50,023 nucleotides of DNA from an uncultured Isosphaeraceae bacterium (lineage in GTDB: Bacteria > Planctomycetota > Planctomycetia > Isosphaerales > Isosphaeraceae), in NCBI GenBank assembly GCA_945957605.1, contig CAMFLR010000029.1, positions 1 through 50,023 on the forward strand. The letters are read 5' to 3'. Below are positions 1 to 7,586 of this stretch, in pieces; the first letter of the stretch is position 1; each line of letters starts with the position of its first letter. A program made the position numbers and the translations under genes. The notes below the pieces were generated by a model that was given only the letters and a program-made list of their open reading frames with translations, did not search any database and was not told the DNA's origin.

Positions 1-527
1 GCGTTTGTGGACGGACGATCCGACAATGCCTTCTCCGAAACAGGAATCCCGGACACTATTGCGAGTACGACCAGTGGCACCCCAGGCACTCTCCAGTCGA
101 CTACCTGGAGAATCGGACAAAGCATTGAAGTCCAAGATGCACGCATGTAACTCATGGGGATATTGCGAGTGCAATCTTGACGAATTGGCCAAAGTATTTT
201 CCAATATCGCAATCGTTCTCACGAATGACGTCCATCGCCGAATCTTCCTGTGTGAGCAGGAGAGCGGGGGAACCACTTTGATCGGGGCGAATTGCGCCTG
301 GTTCTAGGCGCAACGGGGCACCTTCGGCTCCGAGCCCGACAGCTAACCTCGTAGGCGTTCGAGGGGGAAAAATCACGGGGGACCCGTCTCCGTCCCGTGC
401 TGCCGATTCGAGTCTTCAAACCACTCGGACCTCGACACCCCAAGTTTGTGAGCGTGACGGAAATCCGTTGCCGTACGGAGTTTGGGTTCGTACACCCACG
501 CTCGACGTCCGGTGACTTGGGGGAGAG
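1..527. other. Left-edge region without a convincing gene
   Basis: Open frames exist on both strands, but none has a Shine-Dalgarno, a recognisable domain or planctomycete-like protein composition, and they overlap one another. A short string near 70-85 (CCAGTGGCACCCC) resembles the outer end of the palindromic elements at 10.1 and 24.4 kb and may be a remnant. The region just before 528 holds the Shine-Dalgarno of the next gene. Confidence 0.5.
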
Positions 528-1235
528 ATGTTCCGGTTGCGCAGCCTTGCGGTCCTTGTGCTGCTTGTTGCGTCGAGTTTGCTGACTCTGAAACTGATGG
601 GCTTCTCCCAGTGGATTCAAGCGATCCTCGTGATCGGCGTTGAATTGTCGCTGGGTGTGGTGTTGCACGAAATGATCGAAGGATCGGCGCGCCAGGACCG
701 CGACAAGCGGCACCGCAAAGGGCACCAGCGCGCCCAGCCAGTTTCGACCCGTCGCAGGCCGACGCAAACACGTCGCGAGGTTAACGAGCAAACGAGTCCG
801 CAAGCCACCTATTCGTCGACGTGTGGGCTATTGCTGCCTTTGCACTCGGCGGATCTGGCGCTGATCGGGTTCGCGGTTCGCGAGGCGCTGGCACATCGCG
901 CCGAGTTGAATTTGCTCTTTCTGCGCAAGTGTTCGGTCTTACCGATGGGGCCGCTCGGCCCGCCTTCTTTGGACGAGGACGAAGATGCCCAGCATGTGAT
1001 TGAAGAGGCACGCCGGATGGCCAAACGCCAGGGCGTGCCGTTCAAGGCCGTTTACGCGACGACTGCGAATCCGGCCGAGGCGATTCTGGAACACGCCGAA
1101 GAGCGCGATGCCGACTTCGTTGTGATGTCGGCCCCGCGCCACGGCGGTTGGATTTCAAAGCGTTTTGCGCGTGACGAACTTCGCGCCGTACTGAACGCTT
1201 TACCCGAACACGTCAGTCTGCTGGTTCACGCATGA
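528..1235 (+). CDS. Membrane-anchored universal stress protein (USP) domain protein
   Basis: The protein has 235 residues. Two hydrophobic segments (about 7-25 and 28-48) are followed by a basic linker rich in Arg, Gln and Thr (about 55-85) and a C-terminal USP-like alpha/beta domain (about 95-235). That domain aligns clearly with the tail of the next gene: both carry an (L/M)PMGP motif, an acidic DEDE patch near residue 147, a PEAIL/AEAIL helix and the ending LL(V/I)HA. GGGGGAGAG lies just before the ATG and supports this start. USP domains typically bind nucleotides and act in stress adaptation; here the domain would sit on the cytoplasmic face of the membrane. The gene lies 126 bp upstream of the permease-USP fusion on the same strand, so the two may be expressed together. 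The domain call rests on fold-like pattern and on the paralogy. Confidence 0.75.
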   Translation: MFRLRSLAVLVLLVASSLLTLKLMGFSQWIQAILVIGVELSLGVVLHEMIEGSARQDRDKRHRKGHQRAQPVSTRRRPTQTRREVNEQTSPQATYSSTCGLLLPLHSADLALIGFAVREALAHRAELNLLFLRKCSVLPMGPLGPPSLDEDEDAQHVIEEARRMAKRQGVPFKAVYATTANPAEAILEHAEERDADFVVMSAPRHGGWISKRFARDELRAVLNALPEHVSLLVHA

Positions 1236-1361
1236 GCACATTCGCGGCTCTTATAAAAGCGATCCCGCTTGCCGCAATGTCCTGAAATCAGCGTGCGTGA
1301 GCGCTGGCTTTTCTGAAACACGTCGATTGATGTTCTAATCTCGACTGGAGATCTACGAAGC

Positions 1362-3338
1362 ATGCTGGGCACAGGAGAGCGTCCCCGCGAGTTGCGGTGG
1401 TACCACGCCGGGCCGATGTTATTCGGCGACTGGGGCACGAGCCGACTTTACGTCCTTGGCCTTGCGTTCATGTTCACGCAACGGTCGTCGTTCTGGTTCG
1501 TCGCCGCAATGTGCGTGCTGATGGTCGGCGTCGGCTGGAGCTACGAAATCATCTGCCGCCTCTTCCCCGACGGCGGCGGCGTTTACTCGTCGGCCAAGCA
1601 CCGGTCGCAACTTCTCGCAGTGGTCGGCGGCCTTTTGCTCTGCGCCGACTACGTGGTGACAGCGTCGATGTCATGTCTCGACGCATTTCACTACCTGGGC
1701 GTGACGGGAATATCAATTGGCCCAATACCCGTCGACGCACTCGCCGCGGCAATCACCATTCTGGCGATAGGCGGGCTGAATTACTTCGGGCCGACAAAGA
1801 TGGGCACAGTGGCGATGGTGGTCGCCATTCTGACTGTCATGTTCACGCTCGTCATTGGCTTTTTCTGCCTCCCAAGCCTGGGTATCGCGTTCCAGAAAGT
1901 GGAATCTCCCTTCCGCCACGGCGTCTGGCATTCCTGGATCGGCTTCACGGAAATCGTGCTCGCGCTTTCAGGCGTTGAGGCAATCGCCAACATGACAGGC
2001 ATCATGGTGCAGCCGGTCGAGAAGACAGCGCGCAAGGCGATCATGCCGGTTCTGATCGAAATCGTGATCCTCAACCTCATCCTGGCGCTGGCGATGACCG
2101 CCCTGCCCGACGATCTGCTCAAGGGAGTAGACGCCAACGGCAAGGAGACATTCCTCCACACCGGCGACATGCTCAAGCAAATCGCCATTCATTACGTGGG
2201 ACCTGGCTTCGCCGCCGTCGCATCAGTCGTCTTCGCCGCGCTCCTGCTTTCAGCCGTAAACACCGCGTTGGCCGATCTCGTCTCGATTCAGTTCATGCTC
2301 TCGCGCGACAAGGAATTGCCGCACGCGCTCGCCGGGCTCAACCGCTTCGGCATGCCGGTGCTACCGCTCGCCATCGGCACGGCGATCCCCGCACTCGTCG
2401 TCTTGCTCTTCCCCGACCTAGAAAAACTCGCTGGTTTGTACGCGATTGGCGTCGTCGGCGCGATCTCGATCAACCTCGGCACGACGTCGACGAACTTCAA
2501 GCTCGAACTCAAAAAGCCCGAGCGTGCGTTCATGTTCGGCCTGACGATCGTGATGATCCTCATCGGCCTGACGATCGTCACCGAAAAGCCCGCCGCACGC
2601 AGCTTCGCGCTGATCGTGCTGGTCGCCGGGCTTTCGGGACGCCTGGCCACAATCGCGACGAACAAGGCCGTTCCGCTTAGCAAGAACAGCCGCATTGGAT
2701 ACATCACCATCGCGATCACGGCGATAGGAGCCGAGCTGGGAATCGCGCTAACCATGGGCGACGACTGGCGTGCGTTCATCCCGTCGTCGATCATCGCGGT
2801 GATTGTTGGCTACGTCAGCTACACGACGCAGAAATACCGTGCCGTGCTTTTCGAGCCGCACGCCGGCGAGCCATCGGCGGCAGTTCCCGCCAAGCCCAAG
2901 ATGATTCAGCCCGGTGCGTACACGTCGAAAGAACGGATCATGGTCGCGACCACGGGCAACCCCAAGCTGCTCGAGTTCGCGCTCAAGGAATGCAAGATGC
3001 GCCAGGCCGAGCTGGACATCCTATTCATCCGCCATCTCGTCGTCATGCCAATGGGCCCAACCAACGCCCCAACGCTCGACGAAGACGAACAGGCACTCGA
3101 ACTCTTCGAGCGGATGCGTGGCAAAACGAAGGAAGCCGGCGTTCCGCTCCGCCTGCTCTACGGCGTCGCCCGCGACATTCCCGAAGCGATTCTCGACATG
3201 GCCATGACCCACGGAGCCGACCTACTACTGCTGGGCACGACACGTCGCGGGACGCTCTGGAAAGCCATGAAGGGCGACGTCATTCAGGCTGTCGCCGAGC
3301 AACTGCCCGAAAGCGTAGGACTTTTGATCCACGCGTGA
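1362..3338 (+). CDS. APC-superfamily permease with C-terminal USP domain
   Basis: The protein has 658 residues. Residues from about 15 to 490 form a multi-spanning membrane domain with about twelve hydrophobic segments and the small-residue pattern of amino acid-polyamine-organocation (APC) permeases, for example the early GDWGTSRLYVLGLAF segment and a long chain of Gly/Ala-rich helices. From about 520 to 658 there is a soluble USP-like domain that starts KERIMVATTGNP and ends LLIHA, homologous to the preceding gene. Permease-USP fusions are known in this superfamily; the USP part is thought to regulate transport through nucleotide binding. The substrate cannot be read from the sequence: an amino acid or another organic cation is likely. 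A GGAGAT Shine-Dalgarno lies about 10 bp before the ATG. A hairpin follows the stop codon closely. Confidence 0.85.
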   Translation: MLGTGERPRELRWYHAGPMLFGDWGTSRLYVLGLAFMFTQRSSFWFVAAMCVLMVGVGWSYEIICRLFPDGGGVYSSAKHRSQLLAVVGGLLLCADYVVTASMSCLDAFHYLGVTGISIGPIPVDALAAAITILAIGGLNYFGPTKMGTVAMVVAILTVMFTLVIGFFCLPSLGIAFQKVESPFRHGVWHSWIGFTEIVLALSGVEAIANMTGIMVQPVEKTARKAIMPVLIEIVILNLILALAMTALPDDLLKGVDANGKETFLHTGDMLKQIAIHYVGPGFAAVASVVFAALLLSAVNTALADLVSIQFMLSRDKELPHALAGLNRFGMPVLPLAIGTAIPALVVLLFPDLEKLAGLYAIGVVGAISINLGTTSTNFKLELKKPERAFMFGLTIVMILIGLTIVTEKPAARSFALIVLVAGLSGRLATIATNKAVPLSKNSRIGYITIAITAIGAELGIALTMGDDWRAFIPSSIIAVIVGYVSYTTQKYRAVLFEPHAGEPSAAVPAKPKMIQPGAYTSKERIMVATTGNPKLLEFALKECKMRQAELDILFIRHLVVMPMGPTNAPTLDEDEQALELFERMRGKTKEAGVPLRLLYGVARDIPEAILDMAMTHGADLLLLGTTRRGTLWKAMKGDVIQAVAEQLPESVGLLIHA

Positions 3339-3360
3339 TGCGGTAATGAAGACGAGGCCC

Positions 3361-3438
3361 CATGCTTACACAAAAGTGTGAGCATGCATCTCCTCGAAGT
3401 CGGTTCAGTCCTTGTTGCAAGATCATTGCAACAGGACT
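3361..3438. repeat. Two consecutive perfect hairpins after the permease gene
   Basis: CATGCTTACAC at 3361 pairs with GTGTGAGCATG across an AAAA loop (11 pairs, one T-G wobble). A second hairpin at 3409-3438 pairs GTCC(T)TGTTGCAA with TTGCAACAGGAC around AGATCA, with one bulged base. Neither is followed by a T-run, so they are not classical intrinsic terminators. They lie directly before the nested-hairpin element at 3471 and may belong to the same kind of palindromic DNA. Confidence 0.6.
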
Positions 3439-3470
3439 GGTGCTGTTGCTATTGGATACAAAATTGAACG

Positions 3471-3584
3471 GGTGGCCGGGACAACTCGTTGTCCCGGTCG
3501 CGAAGCGACAAGAGGATTTGGCAACCTCTTCCACTTCGCCTCTTGTGGCTACGCCACCTGGACAACAAGTGTCCAGGCCACCCA
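3471..3584. repeat. Nested-hairpin element type A, copy 1
   Basis: This 114-bp element has imperfect terminal inverted repeats (GGGTGGCCGGGACAAC... and ...GTCCAGGCCACCC). Each end is itself a palindrome: CCGGGACAA-CTCG-TTGTCCCGG on the left and CCTGGACA-ACAAG-TGTCCAGG on the right. Inside these lie two small hairpins, GTCGC-gaa-GCGAC and GTGGC-tac-GCCAC, and then an inner AAGAGG/CCTCTT pair. Copy 2 at 7265-7380 is nearly identical in inverted orientation and a decayed copy lies at 27299-27424. It fills most of the 337-bp gap between the permease and the minus-strand gene at 3676 and encodes no plausible protein. Confidence 0.85.
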
Positions 3585-3675
3585 ATCTATTGAATAACCC
3601 TGATTAATTAAATAGTGAATATATTTCGTCAAATGCTTTCATGTGTGCCCTGATTTTCCATAGCGCGCTCGGACG

Positions 3676-4320
3676 TCACTGATTTGGTGCATCATTCGTC
3701 GGCGGGAAGTTCTTGATCTTCTCCGCCGGTATTCGGAACCTGACGTTTTTCGGCTGGCCGAACGCCAGCAGATGCACTTTCAAGATCACATATTTTGCGT
3801 TTCGTGGCGGCACTTCGAACGCCTGTACATGCTCCTTCGCCGCGCCTGGAGCAAGCTCTTCGCCGTGCTTGAGCTCGCCCACAACTTTCAAGTCTTGACC
3901 AAAATAAGCTAGCTGCACAGCTTTGTCAGCATCGTCAACTAATCTGAAGGTGCCCCAGAAACCTCTACCGTCGCCCTGATATTGAATGGCGCGACCGTCG
4001 CCGACATTTTTCATCGCGATTGTGACGATAAGCTTCGGTTCCTTTGACTTGGATTCGGCGCCGGTCGCATCGATAAGGTCCGCGAGATCAATAGATGCGT
4101 CGCTAACTAGGAGCACAATAGGACCGCTTCCAGCCGCTTCGCCGAAAGGCACGGCATCAACCTCAAACTCGGGTTGAACCGCCGTCGGCTGGGGGATTGT
4201 TCTAGTCGCACGGTCCGCAGGATTTGGGCCGCCTATTGGATCCAGATGAGCGAAAAAGAGTACCAATAACGCAAAACCGAACACGCACTTCGCGGCAAAA
4301 GTGGCTTGCTTTTTCGGCAT
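3676..4320 (-). CDS. Membrane-anchored or secreted protein with a DUF4352-like region
   Basis: The protein has 214 residues. A basic N-terminus (MPKKQ) leads into one hydrophobic segment (about 8-25), which may be a signal peptide or an anchor. After a Pro-rich stretch, residues about 55-205 look like a beta-sandwich: alternating strands with the phrase LIVTIAMKNVGDGRAIQYQG, then a GFWGTFRLVDD strand and a VPPRNAKYVILKVHLLAFG strand. The 'ion or protein stability' DUF4352-like domains have this style, but I do not recognise the family with certainty. Start: ATG at 4320 with only a weak GAGG upstream. It is the last of three minus-strand genes (ThuA-like, small unknown, this one), but a 154-bp gap separates it from its neighbour, so a shared transcript is uncertain. 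Confidence 0.6.
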   Translation of the reverse strand: MPKKQATFAAKCVFGFALLVLFFAHLDPIGGPNPADRATRTIPQPTAVQPEFEVDAVPFGEAAGSGPIVLLVSDASIDLADLIDATGAESKSKEPKLIVTIAMKNVGDGRAIQYQGDGRGFWGTFRLVDDADKAVQLAYFGQDLKVVGELKHGEELAPGAAKEHVQAFEVPPRNAKYVILKVHLLAFGQPKNVRFRIPAEKIKNFPPTNDAPNQ

Positions 4321-4474
4321 GAGGTGAGTGCCTCAGCTCAGAAGTGGTCGTCGTATCCGCGGCTAACTGATGAAGAGTATCCCTCATCGATGTTCGATTC
4401 TATCAGAGGACGAAGCCAATTCCTTCGTTCAATCAATGGCCAAGACAAAGAGTTGAACATGCAAGTCGCCTGCT

Positions 4475-4825
4475 TTACTCCGCGTCGTCCAGCGGCTCAA
4501 TCAACCGGCGCAACACGCGTCCCCACTTGCGCGGGACGTGTGCCCGGCCGAACTCCGGCAGTTTTGGTTCGAACTGCGGCCAGGTGAGCACCGTGAGGCA
4601 AGAGTCGTCCTGAAAGATCGCCACAATCGGCCGGTGCTGATACACCGCCAGCACAGCAATCGCCTCGTTGAGTGGATTCCGCCCCAGCCGCCGCGTTCGC
4701 TTCAGTATCGTTCGCAGAGCCGTTTCCGCTTCGGGCTCACTCGCGCCAAAACGCTCGACGAACCGTTCGAGCGCATGGCGCGTGATGCGGGCATCGCTGA
4801 GATCGCGCTGGCCCTTCGGTGGCAT
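4475..4825 (-). CDS. Small protein of unknown function downstream of the ThuA-like gene
   Basis: A 116-residue frame begins at the ATG at 4825 (MPPKGQRDLS...), only 5 bp after the stop of the ThuA-like gene, so translational coupling is likely. The frame stays open further upstream, but that part is antisense-free shadow of the ThuA gene. The protein starts with a helix pattern ITRHALERFVERFG, which resembles the opening of several small host-nuclease or toxin-like families, followed by RRLGRNPLNEAIAVLAVYQHRPIVAIFQDD and a Trp-rich C-terminus (HVPRKWGRVLRRL). It is basic overall. I do not recognise a family. No antitoxin-like partner is visible; the neighbour is an enzyme-like secreted protein. 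Confidence 0.6.
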   Translation of the reverse strand: MPPKGQRDLSDARITRHALERFVERFGASEPEAETALRTILKRTRRLGRNPLNEAIAVLAVYQHRPIVAIFQDDSCLTVLTWPQFEPKLPEFGRAHVPRKWGRVLRRLIEPLDDAE

Positions 4826-4830
4826 TTGCG

Positions 4831-5595
4831 TCAGTCCAACTCTCCCCCGCCCGCCCAGATGACGCCCCGGCGCAGCCAGGCTTGCAGGTTCTTGTCGCCC
4901 AGGGCCTCGGGGCCATGACCCAGCACGTTGTGGTAGACCCGCCCCTTGCCGTACTGGTTCACCCAGATCACCGCTTCGTCCTTGCCCGTCCCCTTCGGCT
5001 TGCTCGGGTCGCAATAAGCGGTGGCAAGAACGACGTTTCCCGGCACCATCATCGAGTTGGAATAGAGCTCGTCGATCGGATGCTTGAATTCGGCGACAAG
5101 CCCCTTCGAGATCGGGTGCTCGGCCGCCGTTTTCTTCACGCTGAACTCGTGCGGCGGACCGTGGAAACCAACCGTGCGCCAGCCCCCGCAAATCGCTTTC
5201 TCGAACTCGGTCCAGTTCGGCTTGGTGAACGCCGCGCCCGCGTAGTGATAAACGACGAGCCCCTTTCCCTCCGAAACGGCCTTCAAAAACGCCGCCTTGT
5301 TGGCGTCGGTCCAGGTGGTTTCGGGCGTGCCTTTGGCAGTGTCTTTGTAATTCAGGAAGAGCACGTCGTACTTCGCGAGGTTCTCATCGTTGAGGTCTTT
5401 TGCCGGATTCGCCGTGATATCGACCTTCGCCTTGCCGCCCTCCGAGAGAATATCGCGAATGATCGGCGATGTTGTTTTCCAATCGTGATATTCGTCGCCC
5501 GTGATGATCAGCACACGCACCGGCTTCGCGGCGTCTTCGGCCTGAGCGATGGCGGCGGTGCAAATCAGAGCCATAAAAGCCAGCAAACGCTTCAT
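4831..5595 (-). CDS. Secreted ThuA-like domain protein
   Basis: The protein has 254 residues with a clear signal peptide (MKRLLAFMALICTAAIAQAED). From about residue 26 to 250 it matches the ThuA (trehalose utilisation) / glutamine-amidotransferase-like fold: VLIITGDEYHDWKTT at the first strand, YDVLFLNYKD, GKGLVVYHYAGAAF, a HPI motif and the terminal GKGRVYHNVLGHGPEAL stretch. In this family the conserved His residues are thought to matter for sugar or metal binding, and planctomycetes have many secreted members linked to carbohydrate breakdown. The amidotransferase Cys-His-Glu triad is not obviously kept. A GGGAGA Shine-Dalgarno precedes the ATG by a normal distance. The small gene at 4475 follows after 5 bp. 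Confidence 0.85.
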   Translation of the reverse strand: MKRLLAFMALICTAAIAQAEDAAKPVRVLIITGDEYHDWKTTSPIIRDILSEGGKAKVDITANPAKDLNDENLAKYDVLFLNYKDTAKGTPETTWTDANKAAFLKAVSEGKGLVVYHYAGAAFTKPNWTEFEKAICGGWRTVGFHGPPHEFSVKKTAAEHPISKGLVAEFKHPIDELYSNSMMVPGNVVLATAYCDPSKPKGTGKDEAVIWVNQYGKGRVYHNVLGHGPEALGDKNLQAWLRRGVIWAGGGELD

Positions 5596-5785
5596 GAATC
5601 CGTCTCCCTAGAGTGCGGCAAGCAAATCGCAAACAGCCGTCGAAGCCCTCATGCTATGCCGATTTATGGGCCGGCGAAAGGGGTTCGGCTTGACCGACTT
5701 CGGGTGTTGAGTACACTTCGGCAACGTTCGGCCGGTCCGTCGCTGATCGGTCCTGCGCGCCTTTTGAGATTGAGGCACGGCACGG

Positions 5786-7210
5786 ATGCTGTTTTGCTCG
5801 TACGACTACGCCCTGTTCTTCATTCTCATCTTTTGCCTCTACTGGGCAATGCCGTGGCACCGCGCGCGAGTCTGGCTGCTGCTCGGTGCAAGCGTCTATT
5901 TTTACGCCTGCTGGAACAAGTGGCTCGCACTGCTGATCGTCGCGACGTCTACCGCCGATTACGCCATCGGCCAGGCGCTCGAACGACTCAAAGATGAGCG
6001 TCGCCGCAAATTGCTTCTGGGATTCAGCCTCGTCGCGAATCTGGGAATGCTTGCCGCGTTCAAGTATGCAAACTTTTTCCTCGAATCATTTGAAACGGTC
6101 TTGCGTGGCTGTGGCGCGGGCGTTTCGATCCCGCTGTTCAAGCTGATTTTGCCGGTTGGCATTTCGTTCTACACGTTTGAAGCCGTGAACTACACGGTCG
6201 ACGTCTATCGCCGACGCGTTCAGGCCGAACGAAGCCTGCCGCACTTCTTGCTGTTCATCACGTTCTTCCCGCATCTCGTCGCAGGACCAATCGTGCGAGC
6301 GCGCGACTTCCTGCCGCAGATCAAACGTCCCAAGCGCTGGGACTGGTCGCGCGCGGAGTTGGGTGTGAGCCTGTTCGTGATGGGTCTGTTCAAGAAGATG
6401 GCGATCGCCGACCGCATGGCAACCTACGCCGACCCCGTGTTCGCCAATCCTGAAGCTTACGGCAGCCACGCAGTTTGGATTGCCACGATCGCCTATGCGA
6501 TTCAAATTTACTGCGATTTCTCCGGCTACACCGATATGGCGCTCGGTTCCGCACACCTCTTCGGCTACAAGCTCTCGCCGAATTTCCGTATGCCCTATCT
6601 CTCAACAAACATCGCGGAATTCTGGCGCCGCTGGCACATTTCGCTTTCAAGCTGGCTGCGCGATTATCTATTCATACCCCTCGGCGGCAGCCGCGGTGGT
6701 GGCTGGCAAACTGCCCGCAATTTGATCATCACAATGACCCTCGGCGGACTCTGGCACGGCGCAAGCTGGACATTCGTCGTCTGGGGATTGCTGCACGGCG
6801 TGTTGCTCGTGATGCATCGCGTGTGGCGTTCGATGGCATTGCGCCTTCCAGTGCTTGATCGCAGTTTGAAAACGTCCGGCGGAACGGTGCTGCGGATTGG
6901 GATGACGTTCTTGACGGTCTCCATCGGCTGGATCGTTTTTCGATCGACCACGTTTGCGAGTGCGCTGACTATGATCGAGCGATTGGCTTTTCGCCGCGAC
7001 GGTCTGCCACCCCCCTTGCCCACCGACCTCTTCTGGGTACTGATCGCCATTGTGATGCTGGCGCATGCGGTGGGCAGTTTCCGTCCAAGGCGCGGATTCT
7101 CCAGGAAGTTGCCCGCGGAGCTTGTGGGATTCGGCTATGCCGCGGTTGTAACACTCGGGCTCTTGCTTGCGCCTGATAACAATAATCAGTTCATTTATTT
7201 TCAATTTTGA
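5786..7210 (+). CDS. MBOAT family O-acyltransferase (AlgI-like)
   Basis: The protein has 474 residues and about ten or more membrane segments. Hallmarks of the membrane-bound O-acyltransferase family are all present: a GISFYTFEAVNYTVDVYR stretch near residue 130, FFPHLVAGPI near 165, YCDFSGYTDMA near 240, FWRRWHISLSSWLRDY near 275 and GGLWHGASWTFVVWG near 320. His324 in the last motif is the expected catalytic histidine. AlgI-type enzymes move acyl groups across the membrane for O-acetylation of exopolysaccharide or cell-wall glycans. The next plus-strand gene (7587) encodes an SGNH/AlgX-like protein, the usual partner that makes the final transfer. Length and domain order are normal for the family. 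The ATG lacks a strong Shine-Dalgarno. The polymer modified is not identifiable here. Confidence 0.92.
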   Translation: MLFCSYDYALFFILIFCLYWAMPWHRARVWLLLGASVYFYACWNKWLALLIVATSTADYAIGQALERLKDERRRKLLLGFSLVANLGMLAAFKYANFFLESFETVLRGCGAGVSIPLFKLILPVGISFYTFEAVNYTVDVYRRRVQAERSLPHFLLFITFFPHLVAGPIVRARDFLPQIKRPKRWDWSRAELGVSLFVMGLFKKMAIADRMATYADPVFANPEAYGSHAVWIATIAYAIQIYCDFSGYTDMALGSAHLFGYKLSPNFRMPYLSTNIAEFWRRWHISLSSWLRDYLFIPLGGSRGGGWQTARNLIITMTLGGLWHGASWTFVVWGLLHGVLLVMHRVWRSMALRLPVLDRSLKTSGGTVLRIGMTFLTVSIGWIVFRSTTFASALTMIERLAFRRDGLPPPLPTDLFWVLIAIVMLAHAVGSFRPRRGFSRKLPAELVGFGYAAVVTLGLLLAPDNNNQFIYFQF

Positions 7211-7264
7211 TTGAGCATATTAGTCAGGAGTTACGCAATGGGGACCTGATGATAGAGATGATTT

Positions 7265-7380
7265 GGTGGGCTGGACAACTCGTTGTCCAGGTGGCGCAGC
7301 CACAGGAGGGCGAAGCGGTAGAGGTTGCGAAATCCTCCTGTCGCTTCGCGACCGGGACAACAAGTTGTCCCGGCCACCCC
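7265..7380. repeat. Nested-hairpin element type A, copy 2 (inverted)
   Basis: Read on the minus strand, this element follows copy 1 (3471-3584) almost base for base: GGGTGGCC, the GGGACAAC...GTTGTCCC palindrome, GTCGCgaaGCGAC, an inner block containing GCAACCTCT and CTTCGCC, GTGGCtgcGCCAC, and a closing GGACAAC...GTTGTCC palindrome. Where the two differ, changes in one arm of a hairpin are usually matched in the other arm (for example the right-hand loop). It lies between the MBOAT gene and its partner. Confidence 0.85.
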
Positions 7381-7406
7381 ATTCCGCGTAATGCCCGATT
7401 TCAACG

Positions 7407-7538
7407 GGTAGCCCAGGTTCTCGAACCTGGGCGGCGCAGCCGCAAGAGGCAATGGCTTGAAGCCTCCGCAACAGATCATCCAGTCCCACAACGATCTCTT
7501 GTGACTTCATCGCACCGGTTCAAGAACCGGTGCCACCC
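7407..7538. repeat. Nested-hairpin element type C
   Basis: The architecture matches the type A elements but the arms differ in sequence. The left end GGGTA is followed by the palindrome GCCCAGGTTC-TC-GAACCTGGGC (7411-7432), then the small hairpin GCGGC-gca-GCCGC (7431-7443) and AAGAGG. The right end has CTCTTG, the palindrome CACCGGTTC-AA-GAACCGGTG (7513-7532) and GCCACCC. It begins about 27 bp after the end of type A copy 2, so two elements are in tandem in one gap. A lone arm of the same type is seen at 36038-36056. Confidence 0.75.
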
Positions 7539-7586
7539 AGATGCATTCAACTCATCACGTTTGAGAATCTCTTGGAAAACAACGCG

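Noticed and set aside
4819..5997. A 392-codon plus-strand open frame across the ThuA-like gene
   Set aside because: It lies antisense to a gene with a clear signal peptide, Shine-Dalgarno and family motifs, and its own product is Arg/Val-rich with no motif. It also overlaps the MBOAT gene start.
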